Below are positions 1 to 5,199 of a stretch of DNA of 5,220 bases, in pieces. The position numbers were made by a program, and so were the translations under genes. How positions within the stretch are numbered: position 1 is the stretch's first letter; each line of letters starts with the position of its first letter. A model generated the notes under the pieces. It saw only the letters and a list, made by a program, of their open reading frames with translations, was not told the origin of the DNA and did no database searches. The stretch is from the NCBI GenBank assembly GCA_003132645.1, contig PKYM01000188.1, forward strand, positions 1 to 5,220, in the 5' to 3' direction. The DNA comes from Actinomycetota bacterium. Lineage in GTDB: Bacteria > Actinomycetota > Thermoleophilia > UBA2241.

Positions 1-122
1 ACCAGAGCCGGCGGGTCGGCCGTCTCGTCGCGGTACATCTGATACTCCGACGTCCCGGGCGGGGTCTTCAGAAGCCAGGGGTCGTCGCGCGTGCCCGACC
101 CGCTGCCGTTGGCGTTCGTCAT
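1..122 (-). CDS. Small conserved hypothetical protein, N-terminus only (runs off left edge)
   Basis: The visible 40 residues begin MTNANGSGSGTRDD and continue with a PWLLKTPPGTSEYQMYRDE stretch and then DPPAL. This resembles the start of a small uncharacterised bacterial protein family that I remember as DUF6855; the family name is from memory. The ATG at 122 is preceded by GGAGG with a 7-base spacer, a good ribosome site, and the disordered Gly/Ser-rich first ten residues are typical of a true N-terminus. The remaining C-terminal part lies outside the window. No function is known to me. It is separated from the methyltransferase gene upstream by 143 bases and so may have its own promoter. 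Confidence 0.75.
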   Translation of the reverse strand, partial: MTNANGSGSGTRDDPWLLKTPPGTSEYQMYRDETADPPAL

Positions 123-265
123 GGGGTGTCCTCCAGTGGCGAGGGCTGTCGAAAGTCGTACGTCGACTGGATACATTCCCAGCGGGCACAACTCCGCCAC
201 CGCCGGACGCGTTGGAGGCTCCGCCTACCGTGACCGGCGCACACCCGGCTTCCTACACCCGCTCC
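123..265. other. Intergenic region upstream of the left-edge gene, with small inverted repeats
   Basis: This 143-base gap contains no gene. It holds two adjoining short inverted repeats: GTCG/CGAC arms at 155-167 (with CGTACG and GTCGAC inside) and CTGG/CCAG arms at 167-182. They lie 33-60 bases upstream of the ATG at 122, where an operator would be expected, but the arms are only 4 bases, so this is weak. I could not find a well-spaced -35/-10 pair. Near the stop of the methyltransferase gene there is a 13-base tandem duplication, listed separately. No strong terminator with a U-tract is visible. Confidence 0.4.
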
Positions 266-277
266 CTACACCCGCTC
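252..277. repeat. 13-bp perfect tandem duplication across the methyltransferase stop
   Basis: CCTACACCCGCTC occurs twice with no gap, at 252-264 and 265-277. The second copy contains the last codons and TAG stop of the methyltransferase gene; the first copy repeats them just downstream. The event therefore did not change the protein. It looks like a recent slippage duplication. Confidence 0.9.
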
Positions 278-883
278 GATCCTCGCCAGCCATGCCTGTA
301 CCGCAGCCTTCGCCCCGTCACGGTGCGTCCGCAGCTCGGTCCGTTCCAGGTCGGTCACGGCGAAGCCCTCGCTTGCGGCGAAGGTCTCGCGAATATCTGC
401 CTCGGAGATGCGACGCGGACCGCACGAGCCGGGCACGAGCTCCGAGAAACAGACCATCACGTAGCCGCCGCCGGGCGCGAGCAGGCGCGCGAGCAACGAG
501 CGCCAGGTCGAGCGCTCCTCATCGTCGAGCGTGTGAAAGAACCCCATGTCGACGACGGTGTCATAGGTGCGGTCGCCGAACGCCTGAGTCTCGGTGAGGA
601 TGTCGGCGACAACGAAGCGCGGAGGGTTTGAGAGGCTTCGCTCGGCCACCTTGGCGGCGGCGCGGGCGATCGCAGCCGGCGCCACATCGACGCCGACGAC
701 GTCGTGACCGGCGGCCGCGAAGAACAGCGCGTGCTCGCCGGTGCCGCAGCCGGCATCGAGTACGGCGCCGCGCACCCAGCCGCGCTTTTCGGCATCGACG
801 AGGACGGGTTGCGGGCGGCCGATGTCCCAGGGTGGTGTCGCGCCCTCGGCGTAGGCTCCTTGAAAGTGTTCGTGGTCGCTCAT
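266..883 (-). CDS. Class I SAM-dependent methyltransferase
   Basis: This is a complete 205-residue cytoplasmic methyltransferase with a Rossmann fold. What is seen: a WDIGRPQP motif at residues 19-26, SAM-binding motif I VLDAGCGTGEH at 41-51, the acidic residue ending strand 2 at D66 (VVGVD), DTVVDMGFFHTLDDEER at 108-124, the post-II loop LLAPGGGYVMVCFSE near 134-148, and CGPRRIS at 154-160. This set matches a widespread Methyltransf_25-like family whose substrates are mostly unknown; similarity to thiopurine or small-molecule methyltransferases is family knowledge, not proof. I chose the ATG at 883 over an in-frame start at 928, because 928 would overlap the upstream coding end and because AGGAG lies 9 bases before 883. 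The AGGAGAC ribosome site is present twice in tandem (891-904). The gene follows the O-methyltransferase remnant by 19 bases, probably in the same transcript. Confidence 0.93.
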   Translation of the reverse strand: MSDHEHFQGAYAEGATPPWDIGRPQPVLVDAEKRGWVRGAVLDAGCGTGEHALFFAAAGHDVVGVDVAPAAIARAAAKVAERSLSNPPRFVVADILTETQAFGDRTYDTVVDMGFFHTLDDEERSTWRSLLARLLAPGGGYVMVCFSELVPGSCGPRRISEADIRETFAASEGFAVTDLERTELRTHRDGAKAAVQAWLARIERV

Positions 884-890
884 GGGGGCC

Positions 891-904
891 GTCTCCTGTC
901 TCCT
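891..904 (-). promoter_or_regulatory. Duplicated Shine-Dalgarno element of the methyltransferase gene
   Basis: Read on the minus strand, the sequence is AGGAGAC-AGGAGAC, two identical 7-base units. The proximal AGGAG is 9 bases from the ATG at 883; the distal one overlaps the TAG stop (903-905) of the preceding remnant. This decides the start at 883 and suggests translation coupled to the upstream reading frame. Confidence 0.7.
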
Positions 905-1138
905 ATCGCTTCCTGCAGACGAGCTCACCCTTGCCGATCGGCACGACCAGCGCGTCGACTCGATCGTCGGTCAAGGCGCGCCGGAGCATCGGCCGCAGGG
1001 TCGCCTCGTGATTCACGGCGTTGTCTGCGACGAGGATGCCCCCGGCCGTCATGTTAGGAACGACGGCCTCGTAGCAGTCGCGGTAGATCTCTTTCTCTGC
1101 GTCGAGAAAGCAGAACGAGGCGTCTCGTCGTTGAACAC
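903..1138 (-). pseudogene. Catechol-type O-methyltransferase remnant (internal deletion)
   Basis: The last 70 residues (906-1115) read [11 protein letters not shown], then [17 protein letters not shown], and end [10 protein letters not shown]. These are the FLDAEKE and GG-LVADN signatures of the class I O-methyltransferase family that includes caffeoyl-CoA and catechol O-methyltransferases, here covering only the metal/substrate-binding half. The SAM-binding motif I half, roughly 130-150 residues in the family, is absent. No start codon occurs in frame before it. However, a GTG at 1138 with AAAGGA five bases upstream opens VFND, which resembles the start of such proteins, but in a different reading frame. 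I infer an internal deletion of about 400 bases that joined the first codons out of frame to the C-terminal part. It lies 11 bases after the ASCH gene. A product from this locus should not be an active methyltransferase. Confidence 0.75.
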
Positions 1139-1149
1139 GGCCTTCCTTT

Positions 1150-1665
1150 CTAATCCGGCTCGTCTGGGGTCCCAAGCGGCGCCGCGGATCCCTGCGACAC
1201 CCCATACACGACTTCGAAGCGCTCACAGACCACCGGCATGTCGTCTGCCGGGAGTCTGCCGAGCGACGCGAGCTCTCGCGTGAAGTACGCCCAGTGGGCC
1301 TGGCGCCAGTAGGCAAGCGAGCCGTCTCCTTCGCCCTCGGCGCGGGCGAACTCGTCGTCGACCTCCGAGAAGGCGACGATCTCGACCGACGTCGTGCGGA
1401 TGATGCACCGAGCCCTGCCCGACCAGTCCGTGACGACGCTCAGATCGCCCGGCCGCGGCAGGGGCTCGCCGATCGGCTCGTGAGTCCACAGCGCGGCCGT
1501 GGTGGCGCGCTTGCGTCCGGCGCGGACCAGCTCTGCGAGGGCGTCCGCCAGTTCCTGCGTGTCGCAGAAGTGCCAGGCGGTGTACGAGGGTGCCGTCGGT
1601 GGGTCGTGCGTCGATGCCAGGAACGCTTCCCACATCGCTTTGGGCGAATCGGCTGGTTCGGTCAC
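1150..1665 (-). CDS. ASCH-domain protein, YhfF-like
   Basis: This 171-residue protein appears intact. It shows the ASCH-family layout: a helical start with AMWEAFLAS (10-18), [26 protein letters not shown] (30-55) containing the typical basic GRKRAT turn, [25 protein letters not shown] (72-96) forming the barrel core, and [19 protein letters not shown] (110-128), a signature of the YhfF subgroup. ASCH domains resemble PUA RNA-binding folds and are proposed to bind RNA or nucleotides; some members are reported as ribonucleases or amidohydrolases. The exact activity here is unknown. The start is GTG at 1665; an ATG ten codons later lacks a ribosome site, while the GTG has a weak GAGAG before it. 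The last dozen residues after VVYGVSQG look like a disordered tail. It lies 13 bases after the GNAT gene stop, suggesting co-transcription. Confidence 0.9.
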   Translation of the reverse strand: MTEPADSPKAMWEAFLASTHDPPTAPSYTAWHFCDTQELADALAELVRAGRKRATTAALWTHEPIGEPLPRPGDLSVVTDWSGRARCIIRTTSVEIVAFSEVDDEFARAEGEGDGSLAYWRQAHWAYFTRELASLGRLPADDMPVVCERFEVVYGVSQGSAAPLGTPDEPD

Positions 1666-1678
1666 GGTCTCTCTCGTC

Positions 1679-2233
1679 TCACCCAGCGACTCGGCGCGTC
1701 TGCCGCTTCATTGGCTCAGGCTCGGTTGGCCGGCTCATCGAGTAGAGCAGAAACGACCCTTTGTCATCGTGCATTGCTTTTTCCAGGGTCATGCCGATAC
1801 TCCGGGCCACGTTCATCGACGCCTGATTGTCCGGATCGATCACGCAGATCAGGCGCGACAATCCCAACCTCTCGAAACCATACTGGGAAACAGCGTGCGC
1901 CGCCTCGGTCCCAAGGCCTTGCCCCCAGTACTCTTTGGCCAGCAGATAGGCTACTTCGACTTCGGGGCGCCCCTCGATTGTCCACGGCAGCAACCCGCAC
2001 CGTCCGATGAAGGCATTGTCTTCCTTGTGGATGGTTGCCCACAGCCCCAGTTCGGGATGAGCCGGGTGACCATTCAGGAACCACTCCACTTCCTCTCTGG
2101 TCTCCTTGTAGGTCAACGTGCCTTCCGGGAAGAAGCGTCGAATCTCTGGATCGCGGTACAGAGCGTAGAGATCGTCGAGATCGCTCGGCAGCAGGCGTCG
2201 CAGCACGAGTCTCGTGGTCTCAAGGATCGTCAT
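1679..2233 (-). CDS. GNAT N-acetyltransferase, RimJ/RimL type
   Basis: The protein has 184 residues, the usual length for Acetyltransf_3-type GNATs. It opens with ETTRLVLRRLLPSDLDDLYAL (5-25), the characteristic first strand and helix of this subgroup, continues with GRCGLLPW (77-84) and VEVAYLL (92-98), and has the acetyl-CoA pyrophosphate loop YWGQGLGTEA at 102-111. The VIDPDNQASMNVARSIGM segment (131-148) is the standard motif B with the Asn-x-x-Ser pattern. RimJ/RimL relatives acetylate protein N-termini, but many members act on small molecules or antibiotics; the substrate here cannot be read. The C-terminal PTEPEPMKRQTRRVAG tail is extra. The ATG at 2233 has GAGAGG about 8 bases upstream. 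It follows the small ORF by 16 bases and precedes the ASCH gene by 13. Confidence 0.93.
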   Translation of the reverse strand: MTILETTRLVLRRLLPSDLDDLYALYRDPEIRRFFPEGTLTYKETREEVEWFLNGHPAHPELGLWATIHKEDNAFIGRCGLLPWTIEGRPEVEVAYLLAKEYWGQGLGTEAAHAVSQYGFERLGLSRLICVIDPDNQASMNVARSIGMTLEKAMHDDKGSFLLYSMSRPTEPEPMKRQTRRVAG

Positions 2234-2249
2234 AGGATCGCCTCTCGTG

Positions 2250-2366
2250 TCAGCCGGCGTTCAGTTTGTCACCTGCATGGTCTCGTGGCGATGATGACCC
2301 GCCGCCGCCGCCGTCGTTGCTGCTGCTGTGGTCGCTGTCGCCGAGTCGTCTGATCGCCAAGGTCAT
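2250..2366 (-). CDS. Small ORF of 38 residues, possible relic of a GNAT gene
   Basis: An ATG at 2366 with GGGAGG directly upstream (only 3 bases of spacer) opens a 38-residue frame that ends with TGA at 2250, 16 bases before the GNAT start. It reads MTLAIRRLGDSDHSSSNDGG, then more Gly/Ser, then PRDHAGDKLNAG. The first 12 residues look like the beginning of a GNAT acetyltransferase (MTxxIRRLGxxD), while the rest is low complexity, encoded by GCC and TGC triplet runs on the plus strand (2301-2330). In another frame the same stretch ends RHETMQVTN and a stop. I infer a GNAT gene that lost its middle, but a genuine short coupled ORF cannot be excluded. No signal peptide or membrane segment is visible. 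Confidence 0.4.
   Translation of the reverse strand: MTLAIRRLGDSDHSSSNDGGGGGSSSPRDHAGDKLNAG
2298..2333. repeat. Triplet-repeat tract (GCC)n then (TGC)n
   Basis: On the plus strand four or five GCC units are followed, after GTCGT, by four TGC units. On the minus strand it encodes Ser-Ser-Ser-Asn-Asp-Gly5 in the small ORF. Such tracts are prone to slippage, and this one sits at a suspected deletion junction. Confidence 0.7.
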
Positions 2367-2423
2367 GGGCCTCCCTTTTGGCTTCAGATACCCGCAGCGC
2401 GCGGCGGCAAAGATGATTCGGCC

Positions 2424-2804
<381 letters not shown>

Positions 2805-2882
2805 CGGTCCTCGCTTTGCCGACGCCGTCGAGTCTACTACTCCACACGCACGCCAGGCCTCTGCAGTGAGTGCCCGCTGCAG
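2805..2882. other. Short intergenic gap between GNAT and SDR fragment
   Basis: This 78-base gap holds only the short repeat CTGCAG...CTGCAG (2861-2866 and 2877-2882). No terminator with a U-tract and no clear promoter are seen, so read-through from the GNAT gene is likely. Confidence 0.35.
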
Positions 2883-3410
2883 CTACTCGGCTTCCAGCCG
2901 CTTGCGCATGGCCACGCGCCGCGTCTGGTCGAGGCCGCGTGCACCATCGTCTTCCAGCCACCTGAGAAGCACGGCGTCGAGGCTGGGCTCGTCGACGATC
3001 TCGTAGCCCAGTCTCTGGTAGAACGGCGCGTTCCACGGCACGTCGCGAAAGGTCGTGAGAGCGATCTCCCGGAAGCGGTTGAGACGGGCCCATCGTTCGA
3101 TTTCGCCCACAAGTGCTGTGCCGATGCCGCGGCCGCCGTGATCGGGCAGAACGTCGAGCTCCTCGAGGTGAAGCCGCGTGCCAAGAGCTTCGACCAAGCC
3201 AAACCCGACGGGATCATCCGAGCGCGACAGCGCGACCCAAAGCTGACCGGTAGCTTGCGCTGCGGTCAGCGCCGGAATCGGCGTGGTCTTCGTCAGCACT
3301 GCGCGCGGGACGCGCCAGCCGGCGAAGCGTGCGGCAGCCTTCGACTCGATGCCGGGCAGCGCCGCGACGTGAGCGGCGGTCGCGAGATGGATTGTGTAGC
3401 CGACGTGCAT
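2883..3410 (-). CDS. GNAT family N-acetyltransferase
   Basis: A complete 175-residue acetyltransferase. Seen: an N-terminal helix region TAAHVAALPGIESKAAARFA (11-30), the central strand pair LWVALSRSDDPVGFGLVEAL (57-76), motif A HLEELDVLPDHGGRGIGTAL (81-100) with the GRGIG pyrophosphate loop, LTTFRDVPWNAPFYQRLGYE (118-137), the standard motif B with the Tyr that acts as general acid in many GNATs, and a basic C-terminus QTRRVAMRKRLEAE. The position that is usually Arg/Gln in the RxxGxG loop is Gly92. TTFRDVPWNAPFY with RRVAMRK is typical of a widely distributed subgroup of unassigned substrate. An in-frame TAG lies just upstream of the ATG at 3410, fixing this as the earliest start; its ribosome site is weak (TTTAGG, 8 bases away), and a better GAGGAG lies 19 bases away, inside the end of the preceding frame. 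Confidence 0.93.
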   Translation of the reverse strand: MHVGYTIHLATAAHVAALPGIESKAAARFAGWRVPRAVLTKTTPIPALTAAQATGQLWVALSRSDDPVGFGLVEALGTRLHLEELDVLPDHGGRGIGTALVGEIERWARLNRFREIALTTFRDVPWNAPFYQRLGYEIVDEPSLDAVLLRWLEDDGARGLDQTRRVAMRKRLEAE

Positions 3411-3426
3411 CGGTCGAACCTAAATT

Positions 3427-3733
3427 CTACTCCTCGACGATTTCGCCGTGGGAGTTCCAGGCCACATCCCTCTCCTCCTTGACCGCATGCCGTTCAGGCA
3501 GGCCCTCGTCGGACGCCTCGTGTGGAACACGGATACAGCGATTCTCCCGAGGCCGTCAGCTTTTCGAACCACATCTCCTTGAGGACCTGCAGGTCCGCGG
3601 TGGGGTCGTAGTCGGGCGCGCTGGACGGCTCCAGCCGGTCCAGCGTCTCGAACGCGAAGGCGCTTCCGGCAGCGCACATCCCGTCGGCTCGCGTGGCGTT
3701 GGCTCGGGCGCTCGCCCCTCGGTTAGTCCGCAT
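3427..3733 (-). pseudogene. Frameshifted coding fragment of unknown function
   Basis: Two overlapping frames read as one broken protein. The first, from ATG 3733, includes FAFETLDRLEPSSAPDYDPT and then ADLQVLKEMWFEKLTASG, which looks like real protein; it degrades into PCSTRGVRRGPA and stops at 3494. The second is open from 3555 and reads ENRCIRVPHEASDEGLPER, then HAVKEERDVAWNSHGEIVEE, with TAG at 3427. A one-base shift near 3545-3555 would join them into about 97 residues. The ATG at 3733 has no good ribosome site and lies 16 bases beyond the terminator hairpin, so the true N-terminus is probably lost. I do not recognise the family. The acidic, Glu-rich C-terminus ends 16 bases before the GNAT start and supplies its only strong GAGGAG. 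Confidence 0.5.
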
Positions 3734-3748
3734 TTTTGCCCCGGAACG

Positions 3749-3789
3749 CAGAAAGAGGGCGGGCCCGGAACGGGCCCGCCCTCTTTCTG
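3749..3789 (-). terminator. 18-bp perfect hairpin terminator downstream of the cold-shock gene
   Basis: Arms at 3749-3766 and 3772-3789 are perfectly complementary over 18 bases around a 5-base loop (3767-3771, GGAAC). The G/C-rich inner part (GGGCGGGCCC) and an A-tract/U-tract outer part (AGAAAG and CTTTCT) make it a symmetrical, potentially bidirectional intrinsic terminator. It begins 25 bases after the TAA of the cold-shock gene. The U-tract is built into the stem foot and interrupted by C and G, so strength is inferred. Confidence 0.85.
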
Positions 3790-3813
3790 GGCGCTCGCGA
3801 GTGGGCCTGGTCC

Positions 3814-4017
3814 TTAGACCGGCCGCACCTGCGTCGCCTGCTGCTTGCCGTTGTTGCCAGTGGCCTCGGTGAAGGTGACGGCCTGACCCTCAGCGAGGGT
3901 CTTGAAACCGTCGCCCTGGATCTCGGAGAAGTGGACGAACAGATCGTCGCCTACTTCACGCTCGATGAAGCCGTAGCCTTTGTCGGGATTGAACCACTTG
4001 ACTTTGCCTTCTGCCAT
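3814..4017 (-). CDS. Cold-shock protein, CspA family
   Basis: A complete 67-residue single cold-shock domain, the normal length. It begins [20 protein letters not shown], with RNP1 as KGYGFI (13-18) and RNP2 as LFVHF (26-30), and continues [20 protein letters not shown]; the aromatic residues W8, F9, Y15, F17, F27, H29 and F30 that stack on single-stranded nucleic acid are present. The C-terminus ATQVRPV is usual. The family acts as an RNA chaperone and antiterminator in the cytoplasm, often induced by cold or growth change. The ATG at 4017 follows GAGAGGA about 10 bases upstream. The long leader with its own promoter and the strong terminator make this a single-gene unit, which is typical for csp genes. 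It is the best-conserved gene in the window and shows no damage. Confidence 0.97.
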   Translation of the reverse strand: MAEGKVKWFNPDKGYGFIEREVGDDLFVHFSEIQGDGFKTLAEGQAVTFTEATGNNGKQQATQVRPV

Positions 4018-4179
4018 GCAAACTCATCCTCTCACCCCGCTGGGGGGCAAAACAAAACGACGCAACATAACCGCCAGCATGCGGTGTGTCACGTCGCAAA
4101 CCTACGAGCCGATGTGACTCGCCTGATAGCAGTATAGCACGTTTCGCAAGCCCCGCGCTTGACGGCAAGCGCAAACGGC
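4018..4179 (-). promoter_or_regulatory. Leader and promoter region of the cold-shock gene
   Basis: An extended -10 element, TGCTATACT on the minus strand (TATACT at 4131-4136), would start transcription near 4125 and give an untranslated leader of about 105 bases, as is common for cspA-type mRNAs. No good -35 is seen at 17-18 bases, consistent with an extended -10. Inside the leader are two small inverted repeats: ACCGC/GCGGT (4070-4074 and 4081-4085) and CCCC/GGGG (4035-4038 and 4042-4045), the latter next to the ribosome site; a T-rich stretch (GTTTTGTTTTG) lies between. These could form temperature-dependent structures, but that is inference. Confidence 0.55.
4140..4177. other. Nested inverted repeat upstream of the cold-shock promoter
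   Basis: A perfect 7-base stem GCGCTTG/CAAGCGC (4155-4161 and 4166-4172) closes a 4-base loop, and outer arms CGTTT (4140-4144) and AAACG (4173-4177) extend it. It lies between the stop of the truncated glycosyltransferase and the -10 at 4131-4136. It may be a weak terminator for the upstream gene (no U-tract follows) or an operator for the cold-shock promoter. Confidence 0.4.
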
Positions 4180-4599
4180 TTAAAGAGGGTCATCCCGCCG
4201 CCTTGACCAGGGCCTTGCGTAGGGAAGGCCGAGCCGCTCAGCCACGATCATCGGACCGAAGTCCAGCTCCTCGCAGACCAGCAGGTCGGGTCGCCAGGCG
4301 GCGCAGAGCGCGAGCACATCGGCTGCTCGCTGGCGCGCGATGCGCCGGCCGAAGCCCTCGCCTACGTCTCGCATGTCGCGCTCCAGGTCGATGGCGCCCA
4401 GCGGCAGCCGCCTTGGCGTGAGCCCGACATCCGACCCGGCCGCGAACGCGGCGAAGCCGAGGTCCTCGACCTGCGGGATCATCCAGGGCCGACCCACGAA
4501 GGCGACGTCGTGGCCTGCAGCCTCAGTCGCGCGGGCGAGCGGGACGAGTGGCTCGAGGTGCCCGCTGCCACCCGCGAAGGTGAAGAGGATGCGCAGCAT
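4180..4599 (-). pseudogene. GT-B glycosyltransferase (MGT/UGT-like), N-terminal third only
   Basis: The frame encodes 139 residues beginning MLRILFTFAGGSGHLEPLVP, the classic first strand and GxxGHxxP acceptor-site loop of GT1-family enzymes such as macrolide and natural-product glycosyltransferases. It continues with LARATEAAGHDVAFVGRP (21-38), and WRPDLLVCEELDFGPMIVAERLGLPYA (102-128), where the family normally proceeds. Then it ends RPWSRRRDDPL and stops. A normal member has about 380-420 residues, and the whole C-terminal UDP/TDP-sugar-binding domain is missing, so no activity is expected. In another frame the last bases read SLRKALVKAAG and stop at 4190, which looks like a real protein end joined out of frame after residue Y127. 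The ATG at 4599 is chosen; a TTG directly before it is less likely. The cold-shock promoter lies just downstream. Confidence 0.8.
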
Positions 4600-4643
4600 C
4601 AACTCCCGGGTCGACCTTCGTCGAACGTCCGCAGCGCCTTCAA
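4599..4643 (-). other. 14-codon relic overlapping the glycosyltransferase start
   Basis: In the gap between the acetyltransferase stop and the glycosyltransferase ATG, a frame from TTG 4643 reads LKALRTFDEGRPGS and stops in TGATG, sharing one base with the ATG at 4599. This junction is typical of translational coupling, so this may be the last codons of a gene whose body is gone. It is too short to be sure. Confidence 0.25.
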
Positions 4644-4647
4644 TGAG

Positions 4648-5199
4648 TCACCGCCGCGAGATCACTCGACATGGATTGCCGGCGGCAACGACGCCCGTCT
4701 CGAGGGGCCTCGTCACCACGCTGCCGGCGCCGACGATGACGTCGGCGCCGATCTCGATGCCGGGCAGCACGATGACGCCGCCCCCCAGCCAGGAGCGCGC
4801 GCCGATCAAGATCGGCAAGGCGGACTCACGACCCGCTGCCCGCTCACGCGCGTCGCGGGGATGATCCGGGGTCAGCAACTGGACATTGGGGCCGAGCTGC
4901 ACGTCGTCGCCAAGGGTGATGGGCGCGGCGTCCAGGAACACGCAGCCCATGTTGACGAACACCCGGTCCCCCAGGTGGATCTGTGATCCGTAGTCGCAGA
5001 AGAAGGGCGACTCCACTCACGAGCCGGCGCCGATGTCGCCGAGCAGCTCGCGAAGCAGGCGATCGCGGTCGGTAACGTCCCCGGGGTCCAGTAGGTCGAG
5101 CTGCCGGGTGAGGCGCCGCGCCGCCAGCCTCGCCGCTACGAGCGCCGGGTCACGCGCGTCGTAGAGCTCGCCGCGCAGCATCTTGTCGCGTTCAGTCAC
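4648..5199 (-). pseudogene. maa: Maltose/galactoside O-acetyltransferase with in-frame TGA
   Basis: Read through the stop, this is a 183-residue enzyme of normal maltose O-acetyltransferase length; the family transfers acetyl from acetyl-CoA to a sugar hydroxyl. Residues 1-60 (TERDKMLRGELYDARDP onward) form the N-terminal Mac helical domain. Residues 62-183 form the left-handed beta-helix: ESPFFCDYG (63-71), VNMGCVFLDAAPITLGDDVQ (82-101), the catalytic-type His in TPDHP (H113), IGARSWLGGGVIVLPG (132-147), and GAGSVVTRPL and AAGNPCRVI near the end. Codon 61 is TGA (5017-5019) where relatives have an aromatic residue, commonly Trp, so a single TGG to TGA change explains it. No frameshift or deletion is needed. 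GTG 5199 is the start, with AGGAG 4 bases upstream. GTG directly after the TGA could restart, but no ribosome site precedes it and the product would lack the Mac domain. Confidence 0.85.

Noticed and set aside
91..2353. Long plus-strand open frames opposite the methyltransferase, ASCH and GNAT genes
   Set aside because: They are Arg/Pro/Ala-rich mirror frames of GC-rich genes, with no recognisable motif, and the minus-strand frames carry clear family signatures.
3420..3677. Second minus-strand frame of 85 codons in the fragment region
   Set aside because: Its translation is Arg-rich without pattern, while the two other frames there carry protein-like segments.
4159..4186. Plus-strand promoter TTGACG, 16 bases, TAAAGA
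   Set aside because: The -10 matches poorly, no plus-strand gene follows, and the TTGACG belongs to the hairpin stem and loop.
4648..5199. Genetic code with UGA read as Trp
   Set aside because: Only one such site is seen, UGA also ends intact genes here at family-typical positions, and such codes are rare in free-living high-GC bacteria. Kept only as a check.
2883..5199. Antibiotic resistance or natural-product modification cluster
   Set aside because: GNATs and a macrolide-type glycosyltransferase start suggest it, but the glycosyltransferase and SDR are broken, no substrate-specific motif is present, and no transporter, regulator or biosynthetic gene is visible.
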